Source of the DNA: Bacteroidota bacterium | Lineage (GTDB): Bacteria; Bacteroidota; Bacteroidia; Chitinophagales; Chitinophagaceae | Reading direction: 5' to 3' | Length of the DNA stretch: 31,463 nt | NCBI GenBank assembly: GCA_023415275.1 | Contig: JAEZLJ010000104.1 | Coordinates: forward strand, 1-31,463 | Shown: positions 13,686-22,058 of the stretch, piece by piece | Layout of the letters: every line of letters begins with the position of its first letter | Numbering within the stretch: the stretch's first letter is position 1 | Translations under genes and position numbers: made by a program | Notes under the pieces: generated by a model | Seen by the model: only the letters and a program-made list of their open reading frames with translations | The model's database searches: none | What the model was told of the DNA's origin: nothing

Positions 13686-15101
13686 ATGGTTTCTTTCTTA
13701 CAACATTCCAGGATCTATCTTTCCATTATTGCTTTGTCTTTTTTCCAATTACAGTTGGCAGCGCAAAAGAGCGGTATCAACTGGTGGCTGACCAACCCGG
13801 ATCCAACAGCAGTATTCCAGCAACAAAAGTCATTAATACCCCAAAAGCAATCAGCGGCAGGTAAACCATTGATTCAGGTGAATGAAAAAGAAGTCTATCA
13901 AACGATGGACGGATTTGGCTATGCGCTTACAGGCGGCAGTGCTTCGCACATCATCAAAATGTCGGCACCAGCCAGGAAGGCATTGTTGAATGAGCTTTTC
14001 ACTACTTCCGGCAATCATATTGGGGTAAGTTACCTGCGTTTGAGCATCGGGGCTTCTGACCTGAACGAGCATGTATTCTCTTATGATGACTTGCCCGAAG
14101 GACAAACTGATACAGCTATGAAGCATTTTGACCTGGGGCCGGATAAAAAGGATGTGATTCCTGTAATGAAAGAGATACTGGCCATTGCGCCTAAAGTAAA
14201 GATCCTGGGATCGCCCTGGTCGCCACCCGCCTGGATGAAGACCAACCATGATACCAGGGGCGGAAGACTGAAGCCAGAGTATTATGGCACTTATGCCAAA
14301 TATTTCGTGTTGTATATAAAGGGCATGGCAAAAGAAGGGATTACCATTGATGCCATCACGGTTCAAAACGAACCGCTGCACCCTGGTAATAATCCCAGCT
14401 TATTGCTGCCGGCTCCAGACGAGGCTATCTTTATCAGGGATCATTTGGGACCTGCCTTTCAAAAAGCAGGTATTAAAACCAAGATCATTATCTATGACCA
14501 CAATGCGGACAGGCCCGATTACCCTATTGATATACTGAATGACAAAGCAGCCCGTAAATACATTGATGGTTCAGGCTTCCATTTATATGGTGGTGAAATA
14601 GAAGCACTGACGGAAGTGCATAATGAACATCCTGACAAGCATATCTACTTTACAGAACAGATGGTGGTTCAGCCTGATGCCTCTAAGGGGTTTCATATCC
14701 AGTACCCGGTAGAGAATGTGATCATTGGCGCCTGCCGTAACTGGTGTAAAAATGTGTTGTTGTGGAACCTGGCCGCAGACCCGGAGAACAAACCATTCAC
14801 TGACAGGGGCGGCTGCAGCATGTGCCAGGGAGCTGTGACTATTGATGGCGATAAAGTGACCCGCAACCTCGCCTATTATGCATTGGCCCATGCTTCGAAA
14901 TTTGTTCCGGCAGGCGCTGTACGGATTGGATCAAACAACACGGACAGCCTGCATAATGTGGCCTTTAAAACTCCTGCAGGTAAAATGGTTTTGCTGGTGG
15001 CCAACATATCTGGTCATGACCAGGATTTTTTCATCCAATACAGGTCGCAGGCTGTAGCAGCTCATTTAAACAAAGGCGCTGTGGCTACCTATATCTGGTA
15101 A
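13686..15101 (+). CDS. Secreted GH30 family glycosidase
   Basis: 471 residues from the ATG at 13686. The frame extends upstream to 13587, but only this ATG gives a signal peptide (M-V-S-F-L-Q-H, hydrophobic core, L-A-A-Q). GH30 retaining-glycosidase features: M-D-G-F-G-Y-A-L-T-G-G at the start of the barrel, L-R-L-S-I-G-A-S-D, S-P-W-S-P-P-A-W-M-K, the acid/base glutamate E229 in Q-N-E-P-L-H, and the nucleophile E324 in F-T-E-Q. The C-terminal ~70 residues give the beta-sandwich typical of the family. Known activities are glucosylceramidase, beta-1,6-glucanase and xylanase; the subfamily cannot be fixed by eye. It precedes the GH5 gene on the same strand, suggesting joint action on a beta-glucan. 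Confidence 0.93.
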   Translation: MVSFLQHSRIYLSIIALSFFQLQLAAQKSGINWWLTNPDPTAVFQQQKSLIPQKQSAAGKPLIQVNEKEVYQTMDGFGYALTGGSASHIIKMSAPARKALLNELFTTSGNHIGVSYLRLSIGASDLNEHVFSYDDLPEGQTDTAMKHFDLGPDKKDVIPVMKEILAIAPKVKILGSPWSPPAWMKTNHDTRGGRLKPEYYGTYAKYFVLYIKGMAKEGITIDAITVQNEPLHPGNNPSLLLPAPDEAIFIRDHLGPAFQKAGIKTKIIIYDHNADRPDYPIDILNDKAARKYIDGSGFHLYGGEIEALTEVHNEHPDKHIYFTEQMVVQPDASKGFHIQYPVENVIIGACRNWCKNVLLWNLAADPENKPFTDRGGCSMCQGAVTIDGDKVTRNLAYYALAHASKFVPAGAVRIGSNNTDSLHNVAFKTPAGKMVLLVANISGHDQDFFIQYRSQAVAAHLNKGAVATYIW

Positions 15102-15132
15102 GGCAGTATTTGGATACTTACTCATTAAATGA

Positions 15133-16911
15133 ATGATCATTATGAATAAAAGAATTGGTATTTCTATAAAGCTGACAATATGGATCGGTTGCTGCTTCCT
15201 GGCAACTACCTGCGCCGTGCAGGCACAGGGGTTTTTAAAAACCAGTGGACAGCAGATCGTCAATGAGAAAGGACAGCATGTATTACTCCGTGGCATTGGC
15301 CTGGGTGGATGGATGTTGCAGGAGGGCTATATGCTGGGTATTACAGCAGATGGCCAGCAGCAACACAGGATCAGGCAAAGGATTGATTCATTAATAGGAC
15401 CAAGGGCTACGCAAGAATTTTATGATACCTGGCTGGCCAATCACACAACTAGGGGAGATATTGATTCTTTGAAGGCCTGGGGCTTTAATTCAGTGCGCCT
15501 GCCCATGCATTACAACCTGTTTACCCTGCCGGTGGAAAAAGAGCCGGTGGCTGGGCAGCATACCTGGCTACCGAAGGGATTTGATATGGTGGATAGTTTA
15601 TTGGCCTGGTGTGCGGCCAACAAAATTTATTTGATACTTGACCTGCACGCCGCTCCTGGAGGACAAGGCAATGACCTGAATATCTCGGATCGTGATCCCT
15701 CCTTACCTTCTCTATGGGAGAGTGAGGGCAACCGGAATAAGACCATTGCCTTGTGGAGAAAACTGGCAGAAAGATATGCCAGCCAGCAATGGATAGGCGG
15801 CTATGATATTTTAAATGAACCTAATTATGGATTTGTGGACACAGCAGACAGGAACGGCTTAAAGGAAACAAAGAACGAACCTTTGAAAAAGCTGCTGGTA
15901 GATATCACCAAAGTCATAAGAGAGGTAGATAAGAACCATATCGTTATTATTGAAGGCAATGGATGGGGCAATAATTACAATGGCATGCTGCCGCCCTGGG
16001 ATGATAACATGGTGCTTAGTTTTCACAAGTACTGGAACAAGAATGACGAGGCATCCATACAGCATATATTACAAACGCGGAAACGTTATAATGTGCCGGT
16101 GTGGCTGGGAGAAACAGGAGAGAATTCTAATGTATGGTTTGCCCAGGCGGTGCAGTTGCTGGAGGATCACAACATAGGGTGGGCATGGTGGCCATTGAAA
16201 AAGCTGGGGGTGAACAATCCATTGCAGATCCGGTCAAATCTGAACTACCAGGATGTATTGAACTATTGGAATGGAAAGGGCGACAAGCCACGCGAAAGCA
16301 ATGCTTATAGTGGTTTATTGGAGCTAGCCACTTATACCCGGGTAGGTACCAACACGGTGCACCGCGATGTGATAGATGCCCTGATGCGCCAGCCCCACAG
16401 TAATCAAACAGTTCCCTTTCAAAACAACAATATCAAAGATGGCTCCCTCATCAGTGCAGTAGACTATGACCTTGGTAAAAATGGCTATGCCTATTGGGAC
16501 AGGGATACGGCAGATTACAGGGTATCTGGCATTAAAGGAATAGGCAACAGGGGACGTACCTACAGGAATGATGGAGTGGACATCATGAAGGACTCTGCAC
16601 ATTATGAGCGTTATTACATCAACCATATAGAGGATGGGGAGTGGCTGCAATACACGATTAATGTGAAGCAAAAAGGCATCTATTCCATTGGGTTGTCAAT
16701 AGCTTCAGATACGACTGGAGGAATGGTTTCTATCCGCATCAATCAAAAACACATGGGGGGCCAACAAAACGTGCCAGCGGGCGGCGCTAAAGAATGGGGA
16801 ATGCTATGGTTTAAAAATGTATCCCTGGATGCTGGAAGGCAAACGCTCAGGGTGTATGCAGACAAGGGAGGTTTTCAGTTTAGTGCCATCAGTTTTGACC
16901 GTACTAAATAA
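15133..16911 (+). CDS. Secreted GH5-type glycosidase with C-terminal CBM6-like module
   Basis: 592 residues from the ATG at 15133; an ATG at 15142 is equally possible. The signal peptide ends A-V-Q-A-Q. The barrel at about 35-390 shows L-L-R-G-I-G-L-G-G-W, N-S-V-R-L-P-M-H-Y, D-L-H-A-A-P-G, acid/base E229 in L-N-E-P-N, S-F-H-K-Y-W and nucleophile E327 in L-G-E-T-G. These are GH5/cellulase-superfamily landmarks. Residues ~440-590 form a beta-sandwich (E-D-G-E-W-L-Q-Y-T-I-N-V, A-G-R-Q-T-L-R-V-Y) of CBM6 or CBM35 type. The substrate is probably a beta-glucan or mannan; this is inference. It follows GH30 by 31 nt and is likely co-transcribed with it. Confidence 0.91.
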   Translation: MIIMNKRIGISIKLTIWIGCCFLATTCAVQAQGFLKTSGQQIVNEKGQHVLLRGIGLGGWMLQEGYMLGITADGQQQHRIRQRIDSLIGPRATQEFYDTWLANHTTRGDIDSLKAWGFNSVRLPMHYNLFTLPVEKEPVAGQHTWLPKGFDMVDSLLAWCAANKIYLILDLHAAPGGQGNDLNISDRDPSLPSLWESEGNRNKTIALWRKLAERYASQQWIGGYDILNEPNYGFVDTADRNGLKETKNEPLKKLLVDITKVIREVDKNHIVIIEGNGWGNNYNGMLPPWDDNMVLSFHKYWNKNDEASIQHILQTRKRYNVPVWLGETGENSNVWFAQAVQLLEDHNIGWAWWPLKKLGVNNPLQIRSNLNYQDVLNYWNGKGDKPRESNAYSGLLELATYTRVGTNTVHRDVIDALMRQPHSNQTVPFQNNNIKDGSLISAVDYDLGKNGYAYWDRDTADYRVSGIKGIGNRGRTYRNDGVDIMKDSAHYERYYINHIEDGEWLQYTINVKQKGIYSIGLSIASDTTGGMVSIRINQKHMGGQQNVPAGGAKEWGMLWFKNVSLDAGRQTLRVYADKGGFQFSAISFDRTK

Positions 16912-16986
16912 TTATAGGAAAGCTGATTGTACTTTGTGTAGGGCCTTTATAAGTATTGAGTATGTGCATGCGGTGGTTTAGTGGTA

Positions 16987-17003
16987 TTTTAGCTATGCTA
17001 AAA
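16987..17003 (+). promoter_or_regulatory. Inverted repeat abutting a start codon
   Basis: TTTTAGC-TAT-GCTAAAA, a perfect 7-bp inverted repeat with a 3-nt centre, ends one base before the ATG at 17005. It could be an operator or an mRNA hairpin that masks the start. If translation begins at the second ATG (17014), the hairpin sits in the leader. Confidence 0.4.
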
Positions 17004-17004
17004 C

Positions 17005-18960
17005 ATGGCTAATATGAATAGAAAGATCGCATGGCTGATGGTGCTGTTGGTACCTGCTATGACAATGGCTCAAACCAACCCTGGTAAAGAATTACTGACC
17101 CCGGAATTGTTATGGAAGCTGGGAAGGGTTTCCGGCCTGGGCCTTTCCAAAGACGGAAAATATGTACTGTATAGTGTCAGTACACCTGACGTGGAAGCCA
17201 ATAAATCTTCCAGGGCTACCTATCGGGTTCCGGTAACCGGCGGAAGTCCGGAAAAGGTTACAAACGCGGACAGCTTATTGACCAATAAGAACATATCTCC
17301 TGATGGCAGGTATATTATTTACAACAAAGAAGTGCAGGTAAAAAAGATCAAAGGCAATGATATCTATCCCGACCTGCCTCAATCCAATGCATACGTGTTT
17401 GATAATCTCAATAACCGGCACTGGGACACCTGGGAAGATGGAAAGTTCGATCATGTGTTCCTGGCCCCGGTAGGTAAAACGTCCGAAGAAAAAGACCTGA
17501 TGCCCGGAGAGCCTTTTGATGCTCCGCAAAAACCATTTGGTGGTGATGAGGATTACATCTGGAATCCTGATAGTAAGCATGTGGTGTATGTGACCAAGAA
17601 AAAGTATGGTAAGGACTATGCAGTGAGCACGAATACTGATTTGTATGAGTACGACATCACAACAGGGCAGACAAAGAACCTGACAGCAGGGCGCCCGGGC
17701 TATGATATCAATCCTTCTTATAGTAAGAATGGAGTGCTGGCCTGGTTGAGCATGAGGCGGGAAGGTTATGAATCGGATAAGCAAGACCTGCTGGCCACCA
17801 CACCTGCAGGCGTGATCAACCTGACCCAACACAGGGATGATATACATGTGGAAAGCTTCAGATGGGCAGAAGATGGCAAGAGCCTTTTCTTTAATGCACC
17901 TGTCAATGGGACGCTGCAGTTGTTTAAAGTTGATTATACCGGCCTGACTAAAAAACTGCCTACAATACAGCAGCTTACCAAGGGCGATTTTGATATTACG
18001 GGGATAGAAGGCCAAAAGGATAATACCCTGGTAGTGTTAAGAACAGATATTAATCATGCTGCTGAACTATACACGGTTGACATCAACAACGGCAGCATGA
18101 AGCAACTCACCCATGTGAATGATGATATGAACGCTTCACTGGCGCAGTGCAAAACTGAAAGAAAGTTGGTAACTACCACAGATGGTAAGCAGATGTTGGT
18201 ATGGGTGGTTTATCCTCCAGGGTTTGATGCTTCTAAAAAGTATCCCACCTTGCTATATTGCCAGGGTGGCCCACAATCGGCGTTGACGCAGTTTTATTCT
18301 TTCCGTTGGAACTTCCAGTTAATGGCTTCCCAGGGATACATTGTGGTGGCGCCCAACCGCAGGGGCATGCCGGGGCATGGCACAAAGTGGAATGAAGAGA
18401 TCAGCAAGGATCATGGTGGCCAGGCCATGAAGGATTACCTCTCCGCTATCGATGCGGTAAGTAAGGAAAAATATGTGGACAAGGACAGGTTGGGCTGCGT
18501 TGGTGCATCTTATGGAGGTTATTCAGTGTATATGCTGGCGGGCATACACAATAACAGGTTTAAGAGTTTCATAGCACACGATGGCATCTTTGATATGCGC
18601 AGCATGTATGGCACTACAGAAGAATTATGGTTTGTGAACTGGGACTGGGGTGGTCCTTACTGGGATAAGAAAAATGCAGCTGCTCAAAAATCCTATACAG
18701 TTTTTAATCCCATCAACTACGTAGATAAATGGAATACACCTATCATGATCGTACAAGGTGGGAAGGATTACAGGGTACCTATCGAACAGGGGTTACAGGC
18801 TTTCCAGGCCGCACAGATCAGGGGCATTAAGAGCGAGCTGCTGTACCTGCCTGACGAAAACCATTGGGTGCTGAACGGGCAAAACGCGCTGGTATGGCAA
18901 CGTGAATTCTTTAAATGGCTGAATGAGACATTGCCATCAAAAGACAAGAAGGGTTTTTAA
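17005..18960 (+). CDS. Secreted S9 family peptidase (prolyl-oligopeptidase superfamily)
   Basis: 651 residues; an ATG at 17014 (M-N-R-K) is a good alternative start. The signal peptide ends T-M-A-Q. An N-terminal seven-blade-propeller region (residues ~35-370) has repeated S-x-D-G-K/R-Y and W-x-x-D-G-K-S motifs. The alpha/beta-hydrolase domain (~385-651) has nucleophile S502 in G-A-S-Y-G-G-Y, D588 in G-G-K-D-Y-R-V-P and H620 in D-E-N-H-W, so the triad is complete. The family removes dipeptides or acyl-amino acids from short peptides, mostly in the periplasm. The 93-bp gap from the GH5 gene contains a hairpin but no terminator, so linkage with the glycosidases is uncertain. A clear terminator follows. 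Confidence 0.94.
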   Translation: MANMNRKIAWLMVLLVPAMTMAQTNPGKELLTPELLWKLGRVSGLGLSKDGKYVLYSVSTPDVEANKSSRATYRVPVTGGSPEKVTNADSLLTNKNISPDGRYIIYNKEVQVKKIKGNDIYPDLPQSNAYVFDNLNNRHWDTWEDGKFDHVFLAPVGKTSEEKDLMPGEPFDAPQKPFGGDEDYIWNPDSKHVVYVTKKKYGKDYAVSTNTDLYEYDITTGQTKNLTAGRPGYDINPSYSKNGVLAWLSMRREGYESDKQDLLATTPAGVINLTQHRDDIHVESFRWAEDGKSLFFNAPVNGTLQLFKVDYTGLTKKLPTIQQLTKGDFDITGIEGQKDNTLVVLRTDINHAAELYTVDINNGSMKQLTHVNDDMNASLAQCKTERKLVTTTDGKQMLVWVVYPPGFDASKKYPTLLYCQGGPQSALTQFYSFRWNFQLMASQGYIVVAPNRRGMPGHGTKWNEEISKDHGGQAMKDYLSAIDAVSKEKYVDKDRLGCVGASYGGYSVYMLAGIHNNRFKSFIAHDGIFDMRSMYGTTEELWFVNWDWGGPYWDKKNAAAQKSYTVFNPINYVDKWNTPIMIVQGGKDYRVPIEQGLQAFQAAQIRGIKSELLYLPDENHWVLNGQNALVWQREFFKWLNETLPSKDKKGF

Positions 18961-18983
18961 AAGTTACGCAATCAATTTACTAT

Positions 18984-19009
18984 AAAGGTGGAGCTCAGGC
19001 TTCACCTTT
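18984..19009. terminator. Bidirectional hairpin terminator
   Basis: An 11-bp stem with one G-T pair (arms 18984-18994 and 18999-19009), loop TCAG, followed by a T-rich tract. It lies between the S9 peptidase gene and the convergent ion-channel gene. Confidence 0.75.
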
Positions 19010-19013
19010 TGTT

Positions 19014-19844
19014 TTATAGCTCAGCCCCGCAAAACTTACAAAAGCGGGCATTATTATCATGCCCTTCCCGGCCGCAGCCGGGACAGACCTCTGCACTTTT
19101 ACTGCTATTTCTCCTGGCTATGGCTACTTCAGCAGTAAATATGCCCGTAGGCACTGCAATAATTCCATAGCCAATGAACATGATGAGCGAAGCAATGAAT
19201 TTTCCCATTGGCGTAACGGGTGAGATGTCTCCATAACCCACAGTGGTAATGGTAACGATAGCCCAATAAATACTATCAGGTATGCTATTAAATCCATTCT
19301 CTCCATTTTCTACCAGGTACATAACAGAGCCAAGGATTATGACCAGCGTTAACACCACGAGCATGAATATGCTGATCTTTTTAAGACTTGCCTTGATAGC
19401 AGTGCGCAGGTAATCCATTTCGTTTAAAAAATGGTTCAGCTTAAAGATCCTGAAAATGCGTAGCAGGCGCAGTGCACGCAAAACCAATAACGATTGTGCA
19501 CCAACAAAAAATATGCTGAGGTAAGAGGGTATGATGGCAAGCAGGTCGATAGTGCCCAAGAAGGACCGGACATAGAGCAAGGGTCGTTTGATGCATATCA
19601 AACGGAGAATATATTCTATGGTAAACAAAATAGTGAACATCCACTCCAGTATGTCAAAAAGCTTCCCATAACGTTGGTGGTAGCGTTGTACACTATCAAG
19701 CATGACTACGAGTATGCTTGCCAGTATGACCACCAGCAGCGAGACATCAAAAGCTTTCCCTGCCACTGTATTGGATTCATAGATCACATCATGCAGTTTT
19801 TTTTGCCAGGCCCTATTCCCTTTTTGTGATGTTTTTGGTTTCAT
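19014..19844 (-). CDS. Voltage-gated potassium-channel-like protein with C-terminal zinc ribbon
   Basis: 276 residues, six transmembrane segments. S1 is near 32-50, S2 near 64-84 and S3 near 96-114. S4 at about 118-136 carries regularly spaced arginines (L-R-A-L-R-L-L-R-I-F-R-I-F-K). S5 is near 157-177, then the pore loop with selectivity filter T201-V-G-Y-G-D206, and S6 near 215-240. This is a Kv-type potassium channel subunit, expected to tetramerise in the inner membrane. The tail has C254-x2-C257-x11-C269-x2-C272, a zinc-ribbon pattern placed on the cytoplasmic side, an unusual add-on for such channels. A TACCTTTA box 9 nt upstream of the ATG may be the promoter. Confidence 0.93.
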   Translation of the reverse strand: MKPKTSQKGNRAWQKKLHDVIYESNTVAGKAFDVSLLVVILASILVVMLDSVQRYHQRYGKLFDILEWMFTILFTIEYILRLICIKRPLLYVRSFLGTIDLLAIIPSYLSIFFVGAQSLLVLRALRLLRIFRIFKLNHFLNEMDYLRTAIKASLKKISIFMLVVLTLVIILGSVMYLVENGENGFNSIPDSIYWAIVTITTVGYGDISPVTPMGKFIASLIMFIGYGIIAVPTGIFTAEVAIARRNSSKSAEVCPGCGREGHDNNARFCKFCGAEL

Positions 19845-19989
19845 GCTCCTTATTAAAGGTAATTAACACCCGTAGAGCTTCATAATTTATTGCATTTATT
19901 TAAAGGTACTCTCCTGCAGGGATGAGTTTCGGTGAAGTGAATCAATAAGGGCACAATATTTTCATTTAAAAACATATAAATGTATCATT

Positions 19990-20208
19990 ATGAGCCAGGC
20001 GTTTGTACGTGAAAGTGATGAGCAATGGCTGCATGAAGTTCAGCCAACCCTGAATGCGCTTATAATTTACCTGACCAGGGAAAACAATGGTATTAGGGTG
20101 TATGAACAAAGATCCTTTGTTGACAAGAAGGGTGTTGAAGTTCATGCCATGAGCAATGGATTGAATTATGCCAAGGATAATGAAGGAAAGTGGTATGTGG
20201 TCTGGTAA
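19990..20208 (+). CDS. Small conserved hypothetical protein
   Basis: 72 residues, soluble, no signal peptide. Composition is normal, with a helical first half (W-L-H-E-V-Q-P-T-L-N-A-L-I-I-Y-L-T-R-E-N-N-G) and a strand-rich second half ending K-W-Y-V-V-W. A compact single-domain protein is likely. I recognise no named family or function, though the sequence looks like a conserved Bacteroidota small protein rather than a chance frame. It sits between the divergent channel gene and the histidine kinase gene; a 111-bp gap to the kinase with no terminator leaves co-transcription possible. Confidence 0.7.
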   Translation: MSQAFVRESDEQWLHEVQPTLNALIIYLTRENNGIRVYEQRSFVDKKGVEVHAMSNGLNYAKDNEGKWYVVW

Positions 20209-20319
20209 TAATTCAAGGTCTAAGAGAAATGAAGTTTCAAAAAATATCTTTCTTAATTAGTGTTTAATGTATGTTGGACAATTGATTAACTGCAAAGGAT
20301 AAATAGCAAAACAGATAAA

Positions 20320-21822
20320 ATGTCAACTCCGCATTTAAATGAAATTATTGATAACCTGAGCTTAACGTATCACCTCGAAAATTCTTCTTTAGGAATTATT
20401 TTATGCGACAGTGACTTAAACATTATTTACGCATCACAGAAAGCCCAGGAAATATTTGGATGGGAGGCCCCTGATTATTTACAAAAGCCGATGTCTTTGG
20501 AGAACATGGTATATGCAGAAGACGCTGATAAGGTGAGCCAGGTATTGGAGGAGATTTCATCAGGGAAAGTATTACGCAACCAGGGTGTCAACAGGAATTA
20601 TACTTCATCAGGCTCTGTTATTTATTGCCAATGGTACAACTCGGCATTAGTTGATGAGGCAGGAAAAGTGATCAATATCCTCTCGCTTATGCAGGATGTG
20701 ACTTTACCCATGCAAAATAGCCTTTCGCTGCAGGCCAGCGAACACCAGTTATCCCAGATGTTCAATGGGGCTATTGATCCCATGTGGTTGATCAGTGTAG
20801 AAGGAGATTCAAAGTTCACCTTTGAAAGGATCAATTCAGCTTTTAGTAAAGTAACCGGATGGAAAAAGGACCAGGTAGTGGGTCAGCCCATAGAAGCTGT
20901 TATGCCCGAATCTTCGCATGAACTGGTCCGTGGCAAATACAACCTGGCGATACAGACGCACAAGATCATTGATTATATAGAAGAGGCAGCACATCCGGCT
21001 GGAATAAAATATGGTGAGATCAGGGTGGTTCCTATACATGATGAGACAGGAAATGTGACGCGTTTGTTAGGCATAGCCAATGATATTACGGATAAGGTTT
21101 TACTTCAAAAAAAGCTGGATGCAGAAAGAGACCTGTACAACCGCAAAATTACTTTCGCGGCTATCAAAGGCCAGGAACTGGAGCGGGCAAGGGTTGGTAG
21201 TGAACTTCATGATAATGTTAACCAGGTATTGACCACTGTGAAACTATATTTGGAACTGTGCAAGGATGGAAGGGTTGACAGCAATGACATTCTATCCAAA
21301 TGTTCTTATTTATTAAACAATACCATCAATGAGATCCGGAACCTTTCCAAGCAGTTGTCAGCACCTTCATTGGGTAAGATCAATTTCCGGGAAGCACTCA
21401 ATGACCTGGTGGAATCTATTGGGGCTGCCTCACAGATCAGCATCAATCTTCATATTGGACTTAAGAATTGCTCTGAAATGGATAGCGAATTACACCTTGC
21501 TATTTACCGCATCTTGCAGGAGCAATTGACCAACATCATGAAATACGCCAGGGCTACCAGGGTACAGATAGAGTTGGAGAACAGTTCTGACAGGCTTGAA
21601 TTATTAATCAGGGACAATGGAGTGGGGTTTGATACTTCTCAAAGGACCAATGGCATTGGATTGACAAATATGCGTAGCCGGGCAGCCATATTAGGCGGTA
21701 CTGTAGAGATCCAAAGTCAGGTACACAAAGGAACCACTGTCTTTACCTATTTTCCAATAAAGATCGTCGGCGATAAATGTTACCCGGTAGAAGTTTCAGA
21801 AAGCCTGGTAACTACTATTTAA
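20320..21822 (+). CDS. PAS-domain sensor histidine kinase, HisKA_3 (NarL/DesK) type
   Basis: 500 residues, no membrane segment, so a cytoplasmic sensor. PAS domain one is at ~18-128, PAS two at ~145-258 (V-T-G-W-K-K-D-Q-V-V-G, then the PAC end I-A-N-D-I-T). The dimerisation/phosphoacceptor helix follows at ~284-350, with H297 in E-L-H-D-N. The ATPase has an N-box around N405, D-N-G-V-G-F at 432-437 and N-G-I-G-L-T-N-M at 444-451. This class pairs with LuxR-type response regulators, but none is encoded in the window, so it is an orphan here. The signal sensed by the PAS domains is unknown. A 236-bp gene-free gap follows in which I see no clear site. Confidence 0.93.
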   Translation: MSTPHLNEIIDNLSLTYHLENSSLGIILCDSDLNIIYASQKAQEIFGWEAPDYLQKPMSLENMVYAEDADKVSQVLEEISSGKVLRNQGVNRNYTSSGSVIYCQWYNSALVDEAGKVINILSLMQDVTLPMQNSLSLQASEHQLSQMFNGAIDPMWLISVEGDSKFTFERINSAFSKVTGWKKDQVVGQPIEAVMPESSHELVRGKYNLAIQTHKIIDYIEEAAHPAGIKYGEIRVVPIHDETGNVTRLLGIANDITDKVLLQKKLDAERDLYNRKITFAAIKGQELERARVGSELHDNVNQVLTTVKLYLELCKDGRVDSNDILSKCSYLLNNTINEIRNLSKQLSAPSLGKINFREALNDLVESIGAASQISINLHIGLKNCSEMDSELHLAIYRILQEQLTNIMKYARATRVQIELENSSDRLELLIRDNGVGFDTSQRTNGIGLTNMRSRAAILGGTVEIQSQVHKGTTVFTYFPIKIVGDKCYPVEVSESLVTTI

Positions 21823-22058
21823 TATTTGGACTAGGGTAAAACTAATCTTACTTTTTTTCCCCATTACTCTTCAAATTTCTATAGGAATACATGGAAGAAG
21901 GTACTTGATCTACTCTTTTGAGAAGATGTATAATTATGGGATAATTACCAAGTAAACTTGCGGCTTTTGCAACTTTGTTATGAAAATTTCGCTTATTCTG
22001 CGCAGTTAATTGTATTTTATAATCCAATTGCGCAAAAAACCGCAATGCCTTAACCAAT

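Noticed and set aside
16965..17010. tRNA-like piece (GGTTTAGTGG near a hairpin)
   Set aside because: No acceptor stem, anticodon arm or T-loop sequence can be placed; only one short hairpin is real.
17275..18015. 246-codon minus-strand open frame
   Set aside because: It lies fully antisense to the S9 peptidase propeller, is rich in Cys, His and Ile typical of a reversed frame, and has no recognisable domain.
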